Shown here: positions 24,328 to 37,300 of the stretch, one piece after another | How positions within the stretch are numbered: position 1 is the first letter of the stretch | Layout of the letters: each line of letters starts with the position of its first letter | Source: Oikopleura dioica | Lineage: Eukaryota; Chordata; Appendicularia; Copelata; Oikopleuridae | Reading direction: 5' to 3' | DNA length: 64,000 nt | Assembly: GCA_907165135.1 (NCBI GenBank) | Contig: OU015569.1 | Location: 3,286,001-3,350,000, forward strand | Notes under the pieces: generated by a model | Told to the model about the DNA's origin: nothing | The model's input: the letters and a program-made list of their open reading frames with translations, nothing else | Databases searched by the model: none | Translations under genes and position numbers: made by a program

Positions 24328-27300
24328 ATGGTATTGGTAAGTACTGCTCTTCATATTCTTGTGTTTATTTCCTATTAGTAAACTACGTGGGAAAACTGCG
24401 TAAGGCAGTGCCCTCCCTTTCTCGTGCTGGCGATGATAGTCGTCATATTCTCATCAACGAACATCAATCGGAAAAGTTCTCTAAGAATGCCATCGGTAGT
24501 ACCTTACAACAATTTTTTGTTCGTAATACATTGCTTTTAGCTACGGGGAAATACAACATCTTCACATTTGTTCCCTACTTCTTATTTTCTCAATTCAAAC
24601 GCGCGGCGAATGTCTTCTTCCTTGTGATTTCTATTCTGCAGCAGGTGCCCAATGTTTCTCCGACTGGCCAGTGGACGACGCTGGGGCCGCTTATGTTCAT
24701 CCTTTCTATTTCGGCCCTTCGCGAAATCGCTGAAGACTACCGCCGGCAACGCGACGACGATCAAACAAACAACAAACTCACCAAAATTGTCAAAAACGGA
24801 AAATTGGTTAAATGCAAGTGGAAAGACGTCCAAGTCGGCTCCATTCTCAAGATTGATTCGGGCAAGCAGTTCCCTGCCGACTTGATCTTGCTCGCTTCTA
24901 GTGAGCCCAAAGGAATGGCCTACATTGAAACATCGAATCTCGACGGGGAAACCAATCTCAAGCTAAAACAAGCTCTTTCTGTCACGGCTGATCTGACTAG
25001 CGACGTAGAAATAAGCACGTTGAGAGGGAACTGCGAAGCTGAAGCTCCGACGAAGCATCTCTACGAGTTCTACGGGAATATCAAGCTTAGCGACGAATCT
25101 CAGACGCACCCGCTCGACCAAGTGCAGCTTCTTCTTCGCGGCTCTCAGCTTCGAAACACCAAATTTGTCTACGGACTTGTTATTTACACTGGTGCAGAGA
25201 CCAAGCTGATGAAGAACTCTCGTCAGGCGCCATTAAAACAGTCTAATGTGGAGTTTTCCGTCAACTACCAGATTCTATACATGTTCTTCGCACTCTTGAC
25301 CCTCTCAATCATTTCCACCATTGGAAAAATCTATGTTGCGAAATTTCTATGTGTCCATTGGTATCTTGACGGGATTTATGATGTTCAGCCAATCAACGGA
25401 ACATCGTACGACCCGAACAGCAGCGATCCTATTTGCGAGTCACTGGATGCAGCCGGAGTGGTGAAAACGCTCATGACATTTTTGATTTTGTACAACAACG
25501 TTGTCCCCATTTCTCTTTTGATCAGTATCGAAATCGTGAAGTACGTACAAGCGATATTTATCAATCAAGACGAGCTTATGGAATGGAACGACACGAAGGC
25601 AAAAGCTCGAACGTCCAATCTTAACGAGGAACTTGGGCAGATCTCCTACATCTTCACGGATAAAACAGGCACCCTGACGGAAAATGTGATGGAATTCAAA
25701 AAATTCTCCGTTTGCGGGGAGCTTTTTTCTGCAGACGAGAGCGATCTGACAATGGAAGACAACATCAGCGAAATTCAGCGAAAAATTGACTACGTTGAAT
25801 CGTCTGGTTCTTCAGACACAAAGGGAGACATTGAGCGATTCCTTCAAATGCTAGCCGTCTGCCAGACAGTCGTTCCAGAATACTCTGATAGTGGTGAGCT
25901 CGAGTACCAAGCAAGTTCGCCGGATGAAGCAGCGCTAGTGAAAGCCGCTGCTAAACTACAGTATGTTTTTAAAAGCCGAACGCCAATATCAATGGATGTG
26001 CGGGAACGAGGAGAGCTGAAGACTTATCAGCTCCTCCATGTTCTTGAATTTTCTTCGGCTAGAAAACGGATGAGCGTTATCGTCGAAACTCCTGAGGGGC
26101 AACTCTTCCTTTTCTGCAAGGGCGCAGACACAGTAATCTACGAGCGATTACAAGCAGCAGCGGAGGGCTCTAGGGATTACCAAATTCAAAAGAATACTGA
26201 AGAGCACCTTGAAAAATTTGCCACAGCTGGTTTGCGGACTTTGTGTTTTGCCTTCTGTGAGCTGGACCGAGAATTCTATGAAAGGTAAGTTCAAGTTAAA
26301 AAAGAGCGCGTCGAATCAATAAATAATACATTCATACCATTCCAATTTGGTAGTTCCAAAGAAGTGTTAATTCCTTTCATTAGATGGCGAACTAAGGAGC
26401 TCGAGCCGGCGAGCACATCAATCGTCGATCGCGAAGGCTCCCTGGAGAGTGCCTATTCGAAAATCGAAAAAGACCTTATCCTTGTTGGTGCCTCAGCTGT
26501 TGAAGATAAACTCCAGCAGCAAGTTCCCGAAACTATTGCAAAGCTTCGCCAGGCGGGTATCGCTATTTGGATGTTGACCGGTGACAAACAAGAAACCGCT
26601 GTCAACATCGGTTTCTCCTGCAAGCTCATCGATCAGACACAGCAACTATACGATCTCGACTGCGATTCCTTAGAATCGACGAAATCTCGTCTTCAATCCA
26701 TCAAAGAAGAAGTAGAGCCTCTTCTAAAGGAGGGAAAACCAATCGCTATGATTATAACTGGAAGAACAATGAAATTTGTATTCAAGCAAACGACCAGGTA
26801 GTAAAAGCTCTTATCTAGTATTTTATTATAAATTAAGGGACTACTTTATGCATCTCGCCGTCAATTGCAAATCCGTCATTTGCTGCCGCGTCAGTCCGAG
26901 TCAAAAAGCCGACATTGTCAAAGCAGTGAAGAAAGAAGTAAAAAAATCTATCACTCTTGCTATCGGTAAGTGTACATTTCTGCTATCTTTTTTAAAGTTT
27001 TAAGGTGACGGAGCTAATGATGTTCCAATGATTCAATCGGCTCACATTGGTATCGGAATATCAGGCAATGAAGGGCTGCAGGCTGCAAACTCTTCTGATT
27101 ACAGCATTTCCCAGTTTTATTTCCTACAGCGGCTGTTACTCGTTCATGGTGCCTGGAATTACTGGCGGCTTGTCAAGTGCATTCTTTTCTCTTTCTACAA
27201 GGTATCTAAAGCTTTCTCAATCCGTTATATAAATGCTAACATAGAACATCACGTTGTACATGATCGAACTGTGGTTTGCCATTTACAACGGCTGGTCAGG

Positions 27301-28648
27301 GCAGATTCTTTTTGATCGTTGGTCGATTTCGTGTTACAACGTCCTCTTCACTTTTTGGCCGCCAATAACCGTCGGCTGGTTTGAGAGGCCTTGTGAAGGT
27401 AACCGCTCAATTCTGTTGAGCATTTATTAATTATTGCTTAGACAAGCACATGCTCGAAAAGCCACAGCTGTATGCAACATCTCAAAGTTCGATGAAATTC
27501 AACGGAGAGGTCTTCTGGAAAATGTTTTTCAACGCAATCCTTCACAGTTGTTTACTGTTCTTCGTTACTGTCGCCTGCTTCTCGGACGATCTATTAAACC
27601 ATGGGGCTGAGCCAAATGGCCTTGCCATGGAAACAGTCAACTCGTTTTCTGGTCAAGTCGGTGGCTATCTCTTCATAGGTATTTCTTTTATGAAAGAAGC
27701 ATTCGATAACAATTTAGGAAACTTTGTTTATACAAACGTCGTCGTTACTGTTTTATTGAAAATATCACTGGAAACATCCACTTGGACCTTCTGGAACTGG
27801 CTCTCCAACGTCGGCAGTGGCTTCCTTTGGCTCATGTATGTTCTGATGCTGAGCAAATTCTGGCCCTCTGTGCGCGTCTTGTCGCCCGAGATGATGGCTG
27901 GGCAAGGCGATCATCTTTTTTCAAGTGCTGTCTTCTGGTTAGCGCTGGTGCTCGTGCCCTTCATTGTCATTTTCAGAGACTTCTTGTACAAAGTGTACGT
28001 ATCGCTATTTCTTGCTTGTCCGGATATATTTCGATAATTTAGATACCGCTATGAAACTGCAGCAGACAATACCTTCAAGCGCGAACGATATCAAGCTATG
28101 GGATCAATTTTCATTTTTCATTAAAGCCTAAAAGAGGCTTGAATTCTCTAAACAAAAATTTATCCCCGAATTCAGACGGTGAGCGCATTACCTTCAAAAA
28201 ATTCTTCAATCAAACAAAAGAAAAGTACGTTGGTCTTTCTGAGCTAGGGAGCACTGCCATTGAACCCGAGCCTTCTTCTCGCTTTTCCTCCTCTTCTGAT
28301 TTACCAAACTCTCAACTATTGACCTGAGTTGTCTTCTTCTATTCTATTCTTCTACCAGGCACTGACTAAAGCGTTTTTAGTATTGAACATATGGCGCTTA
28401 TCTGCCGCAAGGCTCCAACGCTACCGTCGACAATGGCTACTGAGCAAGCTGCTGCTCCAATAATGATCAACGAAGATGGCCAGCGACGCAGTTTCAAGGG
28501 CTATGCTTTCACACAGATGGAAGATAACATGGGCATTCAAGAAGATATAATCAGACACAACCTCCCAAAGTCGAAAGAGTCCAGCTCCACTAGTGTCCAC
28601 GAACCTGTTCCGACCGTTCTGTATTCCTACGTCCACAAAGAGACGTAA
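24328..28648 (+). CDS. ATP8A: P4-ATPase phospholipid flippase, ATP8A class
   Basis: A large exon (about 24384-26284) and shorter exons (26384-26797, 26838-26965, 27005-27199 and on) encode a class-1 P4-ATPase. Motifs: actuator NLDGETNLK, phosphorylation site DKTGTLT, nucleotide-binding SSPDEAAL and FCKGADTVI, hinge [14 protein letters not shown] and DGANDV, then the M5-M10 membrane part. The last exon contains [10 protein letters not shown], equal to the autoinhibitory GYAFSQDE of ATP8A1/2. These pumps move phosphatidylserine to the cytosolic leaflet with a CDC50 partner. The first exon is uncertain: ATGGTATTG before GTAAGT at 24337 is one choice. A retained intron at 28225-28380 would give a second C-terminus ending at 28327. 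Confidence 0.88.
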
Positions 28649-28900
28649 TTCTTCTTTTCAAACAGCTTCTTTTTCCATTTCAATTTTCTTCAAAAAAAAG
28701 GTTCCATCCCAAGTTTTTACTACTGAGCTTACAGACTTCAGTGTGATTATTTAAACCAGTAAATACCAATCAAAGAAATTTCTTACAGCCCAAAAACTCC
28801 AATCACGTTCAACTTTCTCTTTCTTTCATGTTCTTTGCACATTTCGAGTACCGAAATCGAATCAATCGGGATTTTAAATTAAAATCGAGATTATCGCAGT

Positions 28901-29063
28901 TACAATGGTTGATCCTCGATTGGGAAGGGCACTTTATCTCGTCGCTTCCCAATCGAGGACTCGGTCCGCACCACACTTCTCTAGAGATCGGCTGGCTATA
29001 TGCGCTGCCGCTTCCCAATCGAGGACTCGGCGCGCGCTTCCCAATCGAGGATCAACCATTGTA
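28901..29063. mobile_element. 163-bp MITE with perfect 27-bp terminal inverted repeats
   Basis: Positions 28901-28927 (TACAATGGTTGATCCTCGAT and on) are the exact reverse complement of 29037-29063. The core CTTCCCAATCGAGGA occurs twice more inside, at about 28947 and 29010, always in the orientation of the right end, so the element has grown by internal duplication. No transposase. The flanks show no clear target duplication. Confidence 0.65.
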
Positions 29064-29419
29064 TTTATTAGTTCTATTTACCTTTCGATAAATTTCGAGA
29101 ATAAGCCGTCCATTTAGTTTCAACTGTGTACAAATGACAAAACCTTAAGCACCGAAATAGCTCCTATTGATTTCTCAACCTTCTTGTTTACCTTTTCCAA
29201 AAAATACTTCATTCCTTTACATAAAAATTCAAAATGTAATTAAAAAATATAGCTCATTTCTTTTGGAAAATGACCATACCTCCACATTCCAGTATAAAAA
29301 ACCTGATCTTTGTATATTCCTATTCAGAAAAAAATTCAATCAAACTGTTACCTACTAATATGACTTATTTTTTCACGAAAAAAATAATGAAAGACCGTGA
29401 GTTATATAATTATTCGTAT

Positions 29420-29566
29420 ATACCGCGGTTGGCATTTTTGACTGACTAATTTTATTTTTCTAGATAGGTTACAAGGGCCTAGTTAGCACAAACGCCCTAT
29501 GTTTTAGCGTTGCGAAATGTGCTAATGAAATGTGCTTTAGTCAGTCAGAAATGCCAACCGCGGTAT
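29420..29566. mobile_element. 147-bp MITE with 30-bp inverted repeats and TA target site
   Basis: The left end ATACCGCGGTTGGCATTT (29420 on) and the right end AAATGCCAACCGCGGTAT (to 29566) are inverted over 30 bp with one mismatch, continuing as GACTGACTAA. Flanking TATA on both sides fits a TA target-site duplication, as in Tc1/mariner-type MITEs. It lies 225 bp upstream of the selenoprotein T start. Confidence 0.7.
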
Positions 29567-29790
29567 ATCTGTACGGTTTCAGACTTCTTTTGAAATAAAG
29601 TTTGATAGTAAATATGTGCAAGCAGGTGTTATTTTTTCAAACAAAGCATTGTTAGGCATATTGGAAAAAAGATCGATACCCAAGGTGACCTATATTATGC
29701 TAAGTCGAGGGCTCCGAAAATTATCGGATTCATCCAGTGCTCGGGGTTTACTTTTCATTAATTAAGAACCAGAGAAGTCGGGAGTTTGCG

Positions 29791-30603
29791 ATGGGCAACT
29801 TCGGAGTCATGTTTGGCATTCTCTCCGGGGTCACGCTCTTGGGATTCCTAAATACACGCACCCAGGCGGATGCACAGGTTAGTGGTTTAACTAATATACT
29901 CGTTGCGAATTGATGATTCAGCCTCACTTTACTGACAAAAAACTGGGTGGACAAAATGTACTCGCCTTTGCGATCTGTACTTCCTGAGGGTAAACTACTT
30001 GCTCCTCGAGCTATTCATTCCTTCTTTGTTCAGTTACCGAAACGCTGTTAACCAGTACGCCCAACTGGTGCGACAGCGTTTCCCCGAAGACGAATTGAAA
30101 ATTGAAGTGAGCAATTATCCCGTGGAGAGTACGCGCGCTCTTCTTGCACAAATCCTCTCCCTCGCGAAGTTCGCTTTTCTCGGCATCGTCGTCGCAAACA
30201 TTCAAATCCACACAATGCTCGGCATGGAACATCCGCCCCAGTTTCTCGTCTGGGCGTGGGAAAACAAAGGATATGCCTGTATGATGGCTTTTTTCATCGG
30301 TATTTGGAAAATCAAAATCGATGCGTTCGTACATTCAATTTTTAATAGGAAATGCGATTGAAAATGGGCTCACCTCGACAGGAGCGTTTGAAATTTATCT
30401 CTCAGGGGATAAGATGTGGTCCAAATTAGAGTCAGGAAGGATACCTTCGCAGGAACGGGGCTTGATATTGAATAGTAGATTTCTGAGAGAATAATTATCA
30501 AGTTAGCAATTGTGTCAAGCCTTAATTTCAGCACGAGTTTATGAAAATGATTAACGACAATATGATGCTCGAGGCAGGAACCTTTGATCAGAACCAATTC
30601 TAA
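29791..30603 (+). CDS. SELENOT: Selenoprotein T with in-frame TGA (selenocysteine)
   Basis: Five exons (29791-29877, 29922-29989, 30034-30299, 30349-30452, 30532-30603) give 198 residues; human SELENOT has 195. After an N-terminal hydrophobic segment, the redox motif reads C-T-S-Sec-G-Y, with TGA at 29985-29987 where vertebrates have CVSUGY. Downstream matches include ENKGYACMMAFFIGNAIENG, STGAFEI and WSKLESGRIPS. SELENOT is an ER-membrane thioredoxin-fold oxidoreductase. The TGA is followed in frame by conserved sequence, so it is decoded. The last intron (30453-30531) begins GA: exon CAG|GAACGG ... TTTCAG|CACGAG, and no GT donor restores the frame. A SECIS-like structure lies about 250 bp downstream of the stop. 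Confidence 0.93.
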
Positions 30604-30837
30604 ATCAACGCGACTGGAATCGCTGTCAGTGTTTTATTGATTCATGATTTGCATAATGATAGACTTGCTAATAGATTATTTGTAAACTACTACTCCAATT
30701 GAAAATTTTTTCATCTGAAATGTCGTTGGCGACCAAGAGAAACGCACATCAATTTCATCTGAACATGGGCGTGTTCTGAAATATATGGGTGAATCTCATT
30801 TGACAGAAGCGTTGATGGAATCTGAATCAAAATTCAC

Positions 30838-30917
30838 AGCGTAGTAATTTATGACGGAGCTCATCAAAGCCAGTTTGGAAAGTGAGCGTCCTGAGAAGCA
30901 TTTAAGCCTTGCCGCTG
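30838..30917 (+). promoter_or_regulatory. SECIS-like element in the selenoprotein T 3' UTR
   Basis: ATGA at 30851-30854 is followed 11 nt later by AAA (30866-30868) and then by TGA at 30892-30894. Between them GGA-GCTCA pairs with TGAGC-TCC with one bulged G, giving an 8-bp helix above the ATGA/TGA quartet. Outer CAGCG and CGCTG could form the basal helix. Spacing and core agree with eukaryotic SECIS elements that recruit SBP2 for selenocysteine insertion. TGA is followed by G, a small deviation. Confidence 0.7.
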
Positions 30918-31325
30918 CTTGACATTACGTTCAGTTTCCGTGAACGCTACTGTCGGTTACTAACGAAGTTTACTGTACTGAATTGATCAGCTGCAGTATA
31001 CATAATTACTTGATAAATCTGCCAATCATTTATAAAAAGTGTTTTCAGACTTTCTTGTGTTTTTTTTTGTTAATGTTTAGATGCCTATTCAATCTCGCTT
31101 AAGTCCACATGAATGTTTATGTGTTTAATTTAGATGTGGTGGTAGTTGGTTAATACTCCCTTTCCAGAAAATTAATTGAATGAATTGAATTTTAGCCAGG
31201 ATTTATAATATACTAAAATTCTCAGACTGGACATATTTTCAATCATTATTTCAAATATGTCCCTCCTGAAGCGATTTTTATAGCATTTGACAAATCCTAT
31301 TTACAGTTAAATTTCATCATAAATA

Positions 31326-34300
31326 ATGGTTGGTGTTGGGGAAAAGTCCGTGGCGGACAAATTCGATGTGCTGAAGGCGGCCGTTGGTAAAATTCCTGAT
31401 GAAGAGATCGTCGACACTGCACTCAACCTTCTCGTGAATGGGCGCTTCGACTTGGAAACTGCGTTTATAGTAGATGGCGCCGAAGCCCTGTGCGGTCTCT
31501 TCGATTTTATCAAGTCCATCGGACCGAACCTTCAAGGACTTGTTTTGTCTATGTTCGCGGCTATTTTACGAAAGTCAACATACAACCTCGACCAATGTTC
31601 GCGTGCGGAGATCATTCCAAGAAGCCTCGAGCTGCTGAGCACCTCTGAAGGCCTCGTGGCTGATCTTTTAGGAGATATTCTATCAGTTTTGGCTGGATAT
31701 AATATGTCCGTGACTGACTTGAAGAGGCTAGTTGCCAAGCTACGCGTGGATGACGAGGGAGAGAACGAAAAGGATCCCCGCTGGCTGCCAAACTCTTTAA
31801 AACTAATCGATGTTCTGATTTCTGCCGCAAATATATCCGGACCCGATGCATTTTTCCTATTTCCAGGGAAGTCTTGCGCCGCAATCGCGCTGCCGCCTGT
31901 TAAAGCATGGCCGATTCAAGACGGATTCTCAATTTCTGTATGGTTCCGACTTGATCCACTAAATAACCTGAACATCGAGACGGACAAGCCTTATCTTTAC
32001 TGTTTACGTACATCTAAAGGCATCGGTTACTCTGGTCATTTTGTTGGGGGCTGTCTGGTTATCACTGCCTTGAAGTCAAAAGGAAAAGGCTTCCAGCAAT
32101 GTGTCGCCGTTGAATTTTCCCCTAGAAAGTGGCATCACGTGGTTATCGTCCATGAATACTCCCGCTGGAAATCATCTTCTGTCCGTTGCTATGCTGATGG
32201 CGTGCTTGCTAATAAGGTTGACATGGCCTGGCCGATTTCAGCACACACAAATCAGTCGGAATTGTTTGATAAATGTCTTCTCGGCTGTGCCGAAACTGGA
32301 GATATTTCAAGGGCGTTCACTGGCCAGTTCGGAGCGTTCTACATGTTTCAAGAGACTATGTCGTGCATTCAAGTCGAGGGACTCTATAAACTGGGACCAC
32401 AATATCGTAATCAACTTCGCTTTCCCCACGAAGCTGGACACAAAATCACCATTGAAGAACGCGAGGCGCTATATTTTTCCAACCTTTCAGAAAAAATCCT
32501 GATATCGTACAACCCCGCCGCAGTTGATGGTAATCTCACTTTAGAATCATCTCCCTCCGACTCTGTATCCTCATTCGTTCACACTCCCCATGCGCAACTG
32601 TTGAACGGCGTCGAAGCTGTCGAGGTTAAGTCACTCAAGCAAGCGCTGCATAGTATTGGCGGGCTTGATGCCATATGGCCACTCTTCGGGCAAATTGATG
32701 TCCCCCAGTCTAACGGAGAAGTCAACTATGAGCTCGCTCCTATGCTAGTTGATCTTGTTGGGCGACTTCTCTCTAGCTCGGGCCGATTCCGTCAGCAAGC
32801 ACTACATGAACGAGGATTTCTCCTCGTCGCGCGGGCTCTCGAGAAGTCCTCGCCTCAGCATCTCAGCGATCGTCTCCTCAAAGAACTTATTAGAATAATT
32901 GAAAAAATCCAAAAACTGCCTCAAAATCATGGTCCCGCGCTGCTCCGCCAACTAGCCGACTACGTTTTATTCAACCCGTCACTTTGGTCAAATGCCCCTC
33001 CTAAAGTGCAAATCGACCTGCAGAAGTATCTATCCACGCAGTTTATCGCCAGTCCAACTGTGCAAAAACACATTCGTCGCGTTTCAACGACTTTGATATT
33101 TCTTCATGCTCTTAAAAATTTCTACTGGATCGTTGCTTCCAATGACAAGTCATTTCATCGGAACCAAGACGATTCGAAGCATCGAATGGTCAGACCTAAC
33201 GAAAATGAACTGCGCAGCATAAGAGCCTATCTGCTTCTTTTTCTTAAACAACTTATGTCGCCAAAGCTTTCTGATGGATCAAAAGTATATCGTCCTGAAG
33301 AAGAGCTGAATGCTATTGTTAATTTCCTTTTGACAGTTCAAGAGGACGAAAATCTTACAGACCTTCTCGAACTTCTGGTCCAACTTGCTGTAGAAAGTCC
33401 TGCTGGAGTAGCTATTCATCTAGCCGACCCTAAAGGGACTGCATGTTGCTTTAAGCTTCTCACTTCTACGTCAGAAAACATTCGGCTAAGTTCGATAAAG
33501 CTTCTTTCGGTGATTCTGGAAAATACAAAGCCAGACGCAAAGAAAGAATTGATGGACGAGTCTGGTCTTTGGGCTTTACTCGCAGATAGATTATGCGCGC
33601 ACAGCCCGAGTCTCACTACAAATATCTATACATGCTTGTTCGAGCTTATGGTGCAATCTCCGATCGGCGACGGAATGAAACCAATGAATATAACTTCTAC
33701 GACTAGAATCCATCATCCTGAGCTACTCAAAGTCATCGCTACTGTTATACGCGCTTCTTCAGAACGACTTATGCACATTAGAGTTCTCTTCCTCGACGAC
33801 CTCATTCGACTTTTCTCTCTTTCACATGAAAATCGTAAGATAATGCTTCAACAGTCAGTTTGGCAAGACTGGCTTATTGCTCTTGGTTCGCTAAAGCCCG
33901 TCACACAAGAAGACCGTGCCTGCCAAGAGAAGGTTTACAGCTTGCTCAATATTCTTCTTCATCACTCAATCAAATGGGAGTGGGGCGGCTGGCGAGTTTG
34001 GGTAGATACCATGGCGTTAGTCCACTCTGGAGTCTCAAAAGTCCAACATCAAACGGAGATGGATAAACTGTACTCAGCAAATGAAGCCGACAATAACATC
34101 CCTACGTCTGTCGATTCTACTAGTGATGTGCCTGACGATTCTGAACCAAGAGAAATCACAACAGAGGAATTCGCAGCTGATATTGTGAATGAAGCAATCG
34201 AGCGCGCTATAAAGGAAATACTGGGCAAATCGAGCGATATTTTAGAAAATAAGAAGATTGAAGAAAACGATATTCCCGTGCAGCAAGAGCCCTGGTCTCC

Positions 34301-37300
34301 AGCTCCACGGACACCTGGTGCATTCCGAATCCCTGAGTTCAACTGGTGCCATTATCACTATCGCATACTTACTGAGCTTTTGGAAGAGATTGAAGAAGAC
34401 TTGGAGAACCTTTATCAAGATCCGACACTGGCGGGCTCTCTTGACAATCAAATTCTCATGCATAACTCGCTTCATTTGACATCACAGCTCATCGACAATT
34501 TGATTCTAGCAACTGGCGGTGTTCTTCCTATTCTGGCTTCAGCGACAAGTCCTAACTTTGAGCTTGATGTTGTAGAAGCTTCTCAAGGTTTGAGCTTGAA
34601 GAATGCCTGGAAACTATTTGATAAACTAATTGTCGTTATTGATATTACACTAAAAGTGTCCTCGAGAATGCAATACGCTGGAATATCTATATCAGAAGTT
34701 GAAAGTGAAAAGTCCATGCAAAATGGGGGAATTTTACGTCAGTTCTTACGGGCAATCGCCGTAACTTCAGTTAGAAACTCACTGGAAACACGATACTGCA
34801 TGCTCGTTGATGGCGAATATGTATGTCCGATCGCCTCATTACTCGAGCTTATGATAAATCACAGCAGTCCCGTCTCGAACATGGATCATCTTCTACAAGA
34901 AATGGACGTGGAAAGACTCCGACACATCGTGTACCGAGACGTAGACGATGTTAAGAACTCTCAATTTTTAGCCTTGGCCACTGTTTACCTCGTATCTGTA
35001 CTGATGGTCTCTAAGTATAGAGATCTTCTTGACCCTAGCATTCTTGCTAAGCTTCAAAAAATCAATATTGACGAAATAACGAAGAAAACCGAAGAACAAG
35101 ATAACTTATCGAATGACATCAGCATGGATACATCGACAAAAGATACTCCGACCGGCTATAATGGTATAGAATCACCGGACACTAAAGTTTCCGAAGCAGA
35201 CAATATTCGAAAAGCATTGGCCGAGTTAACTATTGGTGCTCAGCCTAGTGGTGCAATGGACGGAGGTAACCATGTTTCGTCCGTTGGTGCTGCCTATGGA
35301 TCATTTGTTCGCGAGCTTTCGCAGGAGACTGGACATCCGAACAGCGAGAAGAGCATCACAGAAGAAGAAGAAGATGATCCCCACCCCGAGGCCCAAGTTT
35401 CCAAGACCGAAACTGCCGAGGCAGACCATCTTCCACAAGTAGTAGTCGAAGAGCCAGCAACCTCTGATGACATTTCTGATAAACTGATTTTGTCACTGGG
35501 CAATTTGAATGGCCTTCTCCGTGATATATTGAATGATTTTTCTGGATACTTAACAAAGACATTGACTGGTTCCCACGGGCAAAGTCTCGTTCCGGAAGGT
35601 CTTCAGTCGATTTCCACGGATCAGGGCTCGACGGTTTCTCTAGTTATGTTACTTTGTTCACAAGAGTGGCAGAACTCAATTCAAAAGAATGCAGGAATAG
35701 CATTTATTGAGCTGATCAACGAAGGGAGGCTACTTTCCCATAATATGAAAGAGCATGCTGTACGCGTTGGAAATGAAGCCGAGTTCATTCTGAATCGAGC
35801 TCGTGCTGATGATGTCAAACGCCAGGCTGAGGCGGAATCAAGACATGCCCAGCTGATAACAGCTACACGGAGAGAAGAAAACGCGTGCTCAACTTTAATA
35901 AGAGCAGCAAGACGACGAGACGCACTTCAAGGAGGATTTACAGCAAGAAAAGCCTATCAGTCACTCGTTAACCCATCTGGATGTTGGTTCCGTAAAGAGA
36001 CTGACAAAGTGTTCTGGAAGGTGGATGCCTGGGAAGATGATACACGAAGGAGAAAACGGATGGTGAAGAACCCGTGGGGATCAAATCATATTGAAGCCAC
36101 CCATAAACCGTCAGCAAATGGAACATCAGAGCAAACTCCAAACGATTCTTCGAAACATCCAGACCTGCCGAAGAAAATCTCTGATCTGCCAGTCAATTCT
36201 GATAATAGCACGGATCAAGGAGTCGACGATGACTTCCAGGATGATGAAAGCGATTCTGAGAACTCCATGGGCGTTGTGGCTATTACGTACTCATTCGCAG
36301 CAGCGATGGTCGCACCTGGTGTTTACATCCCAGGTACTTTATCGATTCATGCAGAGGAGCTCTATTGGGAAGCGACAGAAAATCATCCTGATTTTGCAAA
36401 AGTTTCCAAAAAACTCATGTGCTATGTTGACGGCTGTCCTGGAAAATGGAGTTTCCATGAGATACGAGCAATTTACTCTAGAAGATATCTTCTGCAGCAT
36501 ACAGGCATTGAGATATTCCTTGCAAACAGAACTTCAATCATGTTCAACTTTGATTCAAACGAAGTTGTGCACAGAGTCGTAGAAGTTCTTCCGCGAGTTG
36601 GCATTGGCACCGGATACGGTCTTCCTCAAACTAGAAAAATATCTTTAGCGTCTGGCAGACAACTCTTTAAATGGTCTAATATGACACAGCGGTGGGCAGC
36701 GAATGAGGTGTCCAACTTTGAGTACTTGATGTTTATCAATACGATTGCTGGACGATCCTACCAGGATCTTAACCAGTATCCTGTATTTCCTTGGATCTTG
36801 AAGAATTATGAAACGGAGACGATTGATCTTAACGATCCAGCAAACTATCGAGATCTATCAAAACCGATAGGCGCCTTGAATCCTCAACGAGAGGCTCAAT
36901 TCAAGGTAAAAATAGATTAACGATCATTCGGGCAAATCGAAATTATAGGAACGTTACGAGGAATGGGACGAGAAAAGCGAATGTATCCCAAAGTTTCACT
37001 ACGGAACACATTACTCCACCGCTTTGTTCACACTCGGATGGCTTGTTCGAGTTGAGCCCTTCACTTCAATTTTCATCGATATACAGGGAGGCAAGTTCGA
37101 CCAGCCAGACCGCATGTTTTCAAGCATATTGACCTCTTGGAAGCTCACCCAGCGTGGTTCTCATGACGTCAAAGAGCTCATTCCAGAGCTATTTTATGGA
37201 CGGTGCTAAATTTTTGACTTGTGTCTATGTATCTTTAGAAATCTTCAGTTTTAACACCGTGAAAAAGCTCTCCGAGCTGTTTACAAATAGAAATGAGTAC

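Larger units (their letters stand above)
28649..29790. other. Intergenic region with two short inverted-repeat transposons
   Basis: AT-rich sequence between ATP8A and selenoprotein T. It holds the elements at 28901-29063 and 29420-29566, listed separately. No gene is recognised. Confidence 0.5.
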
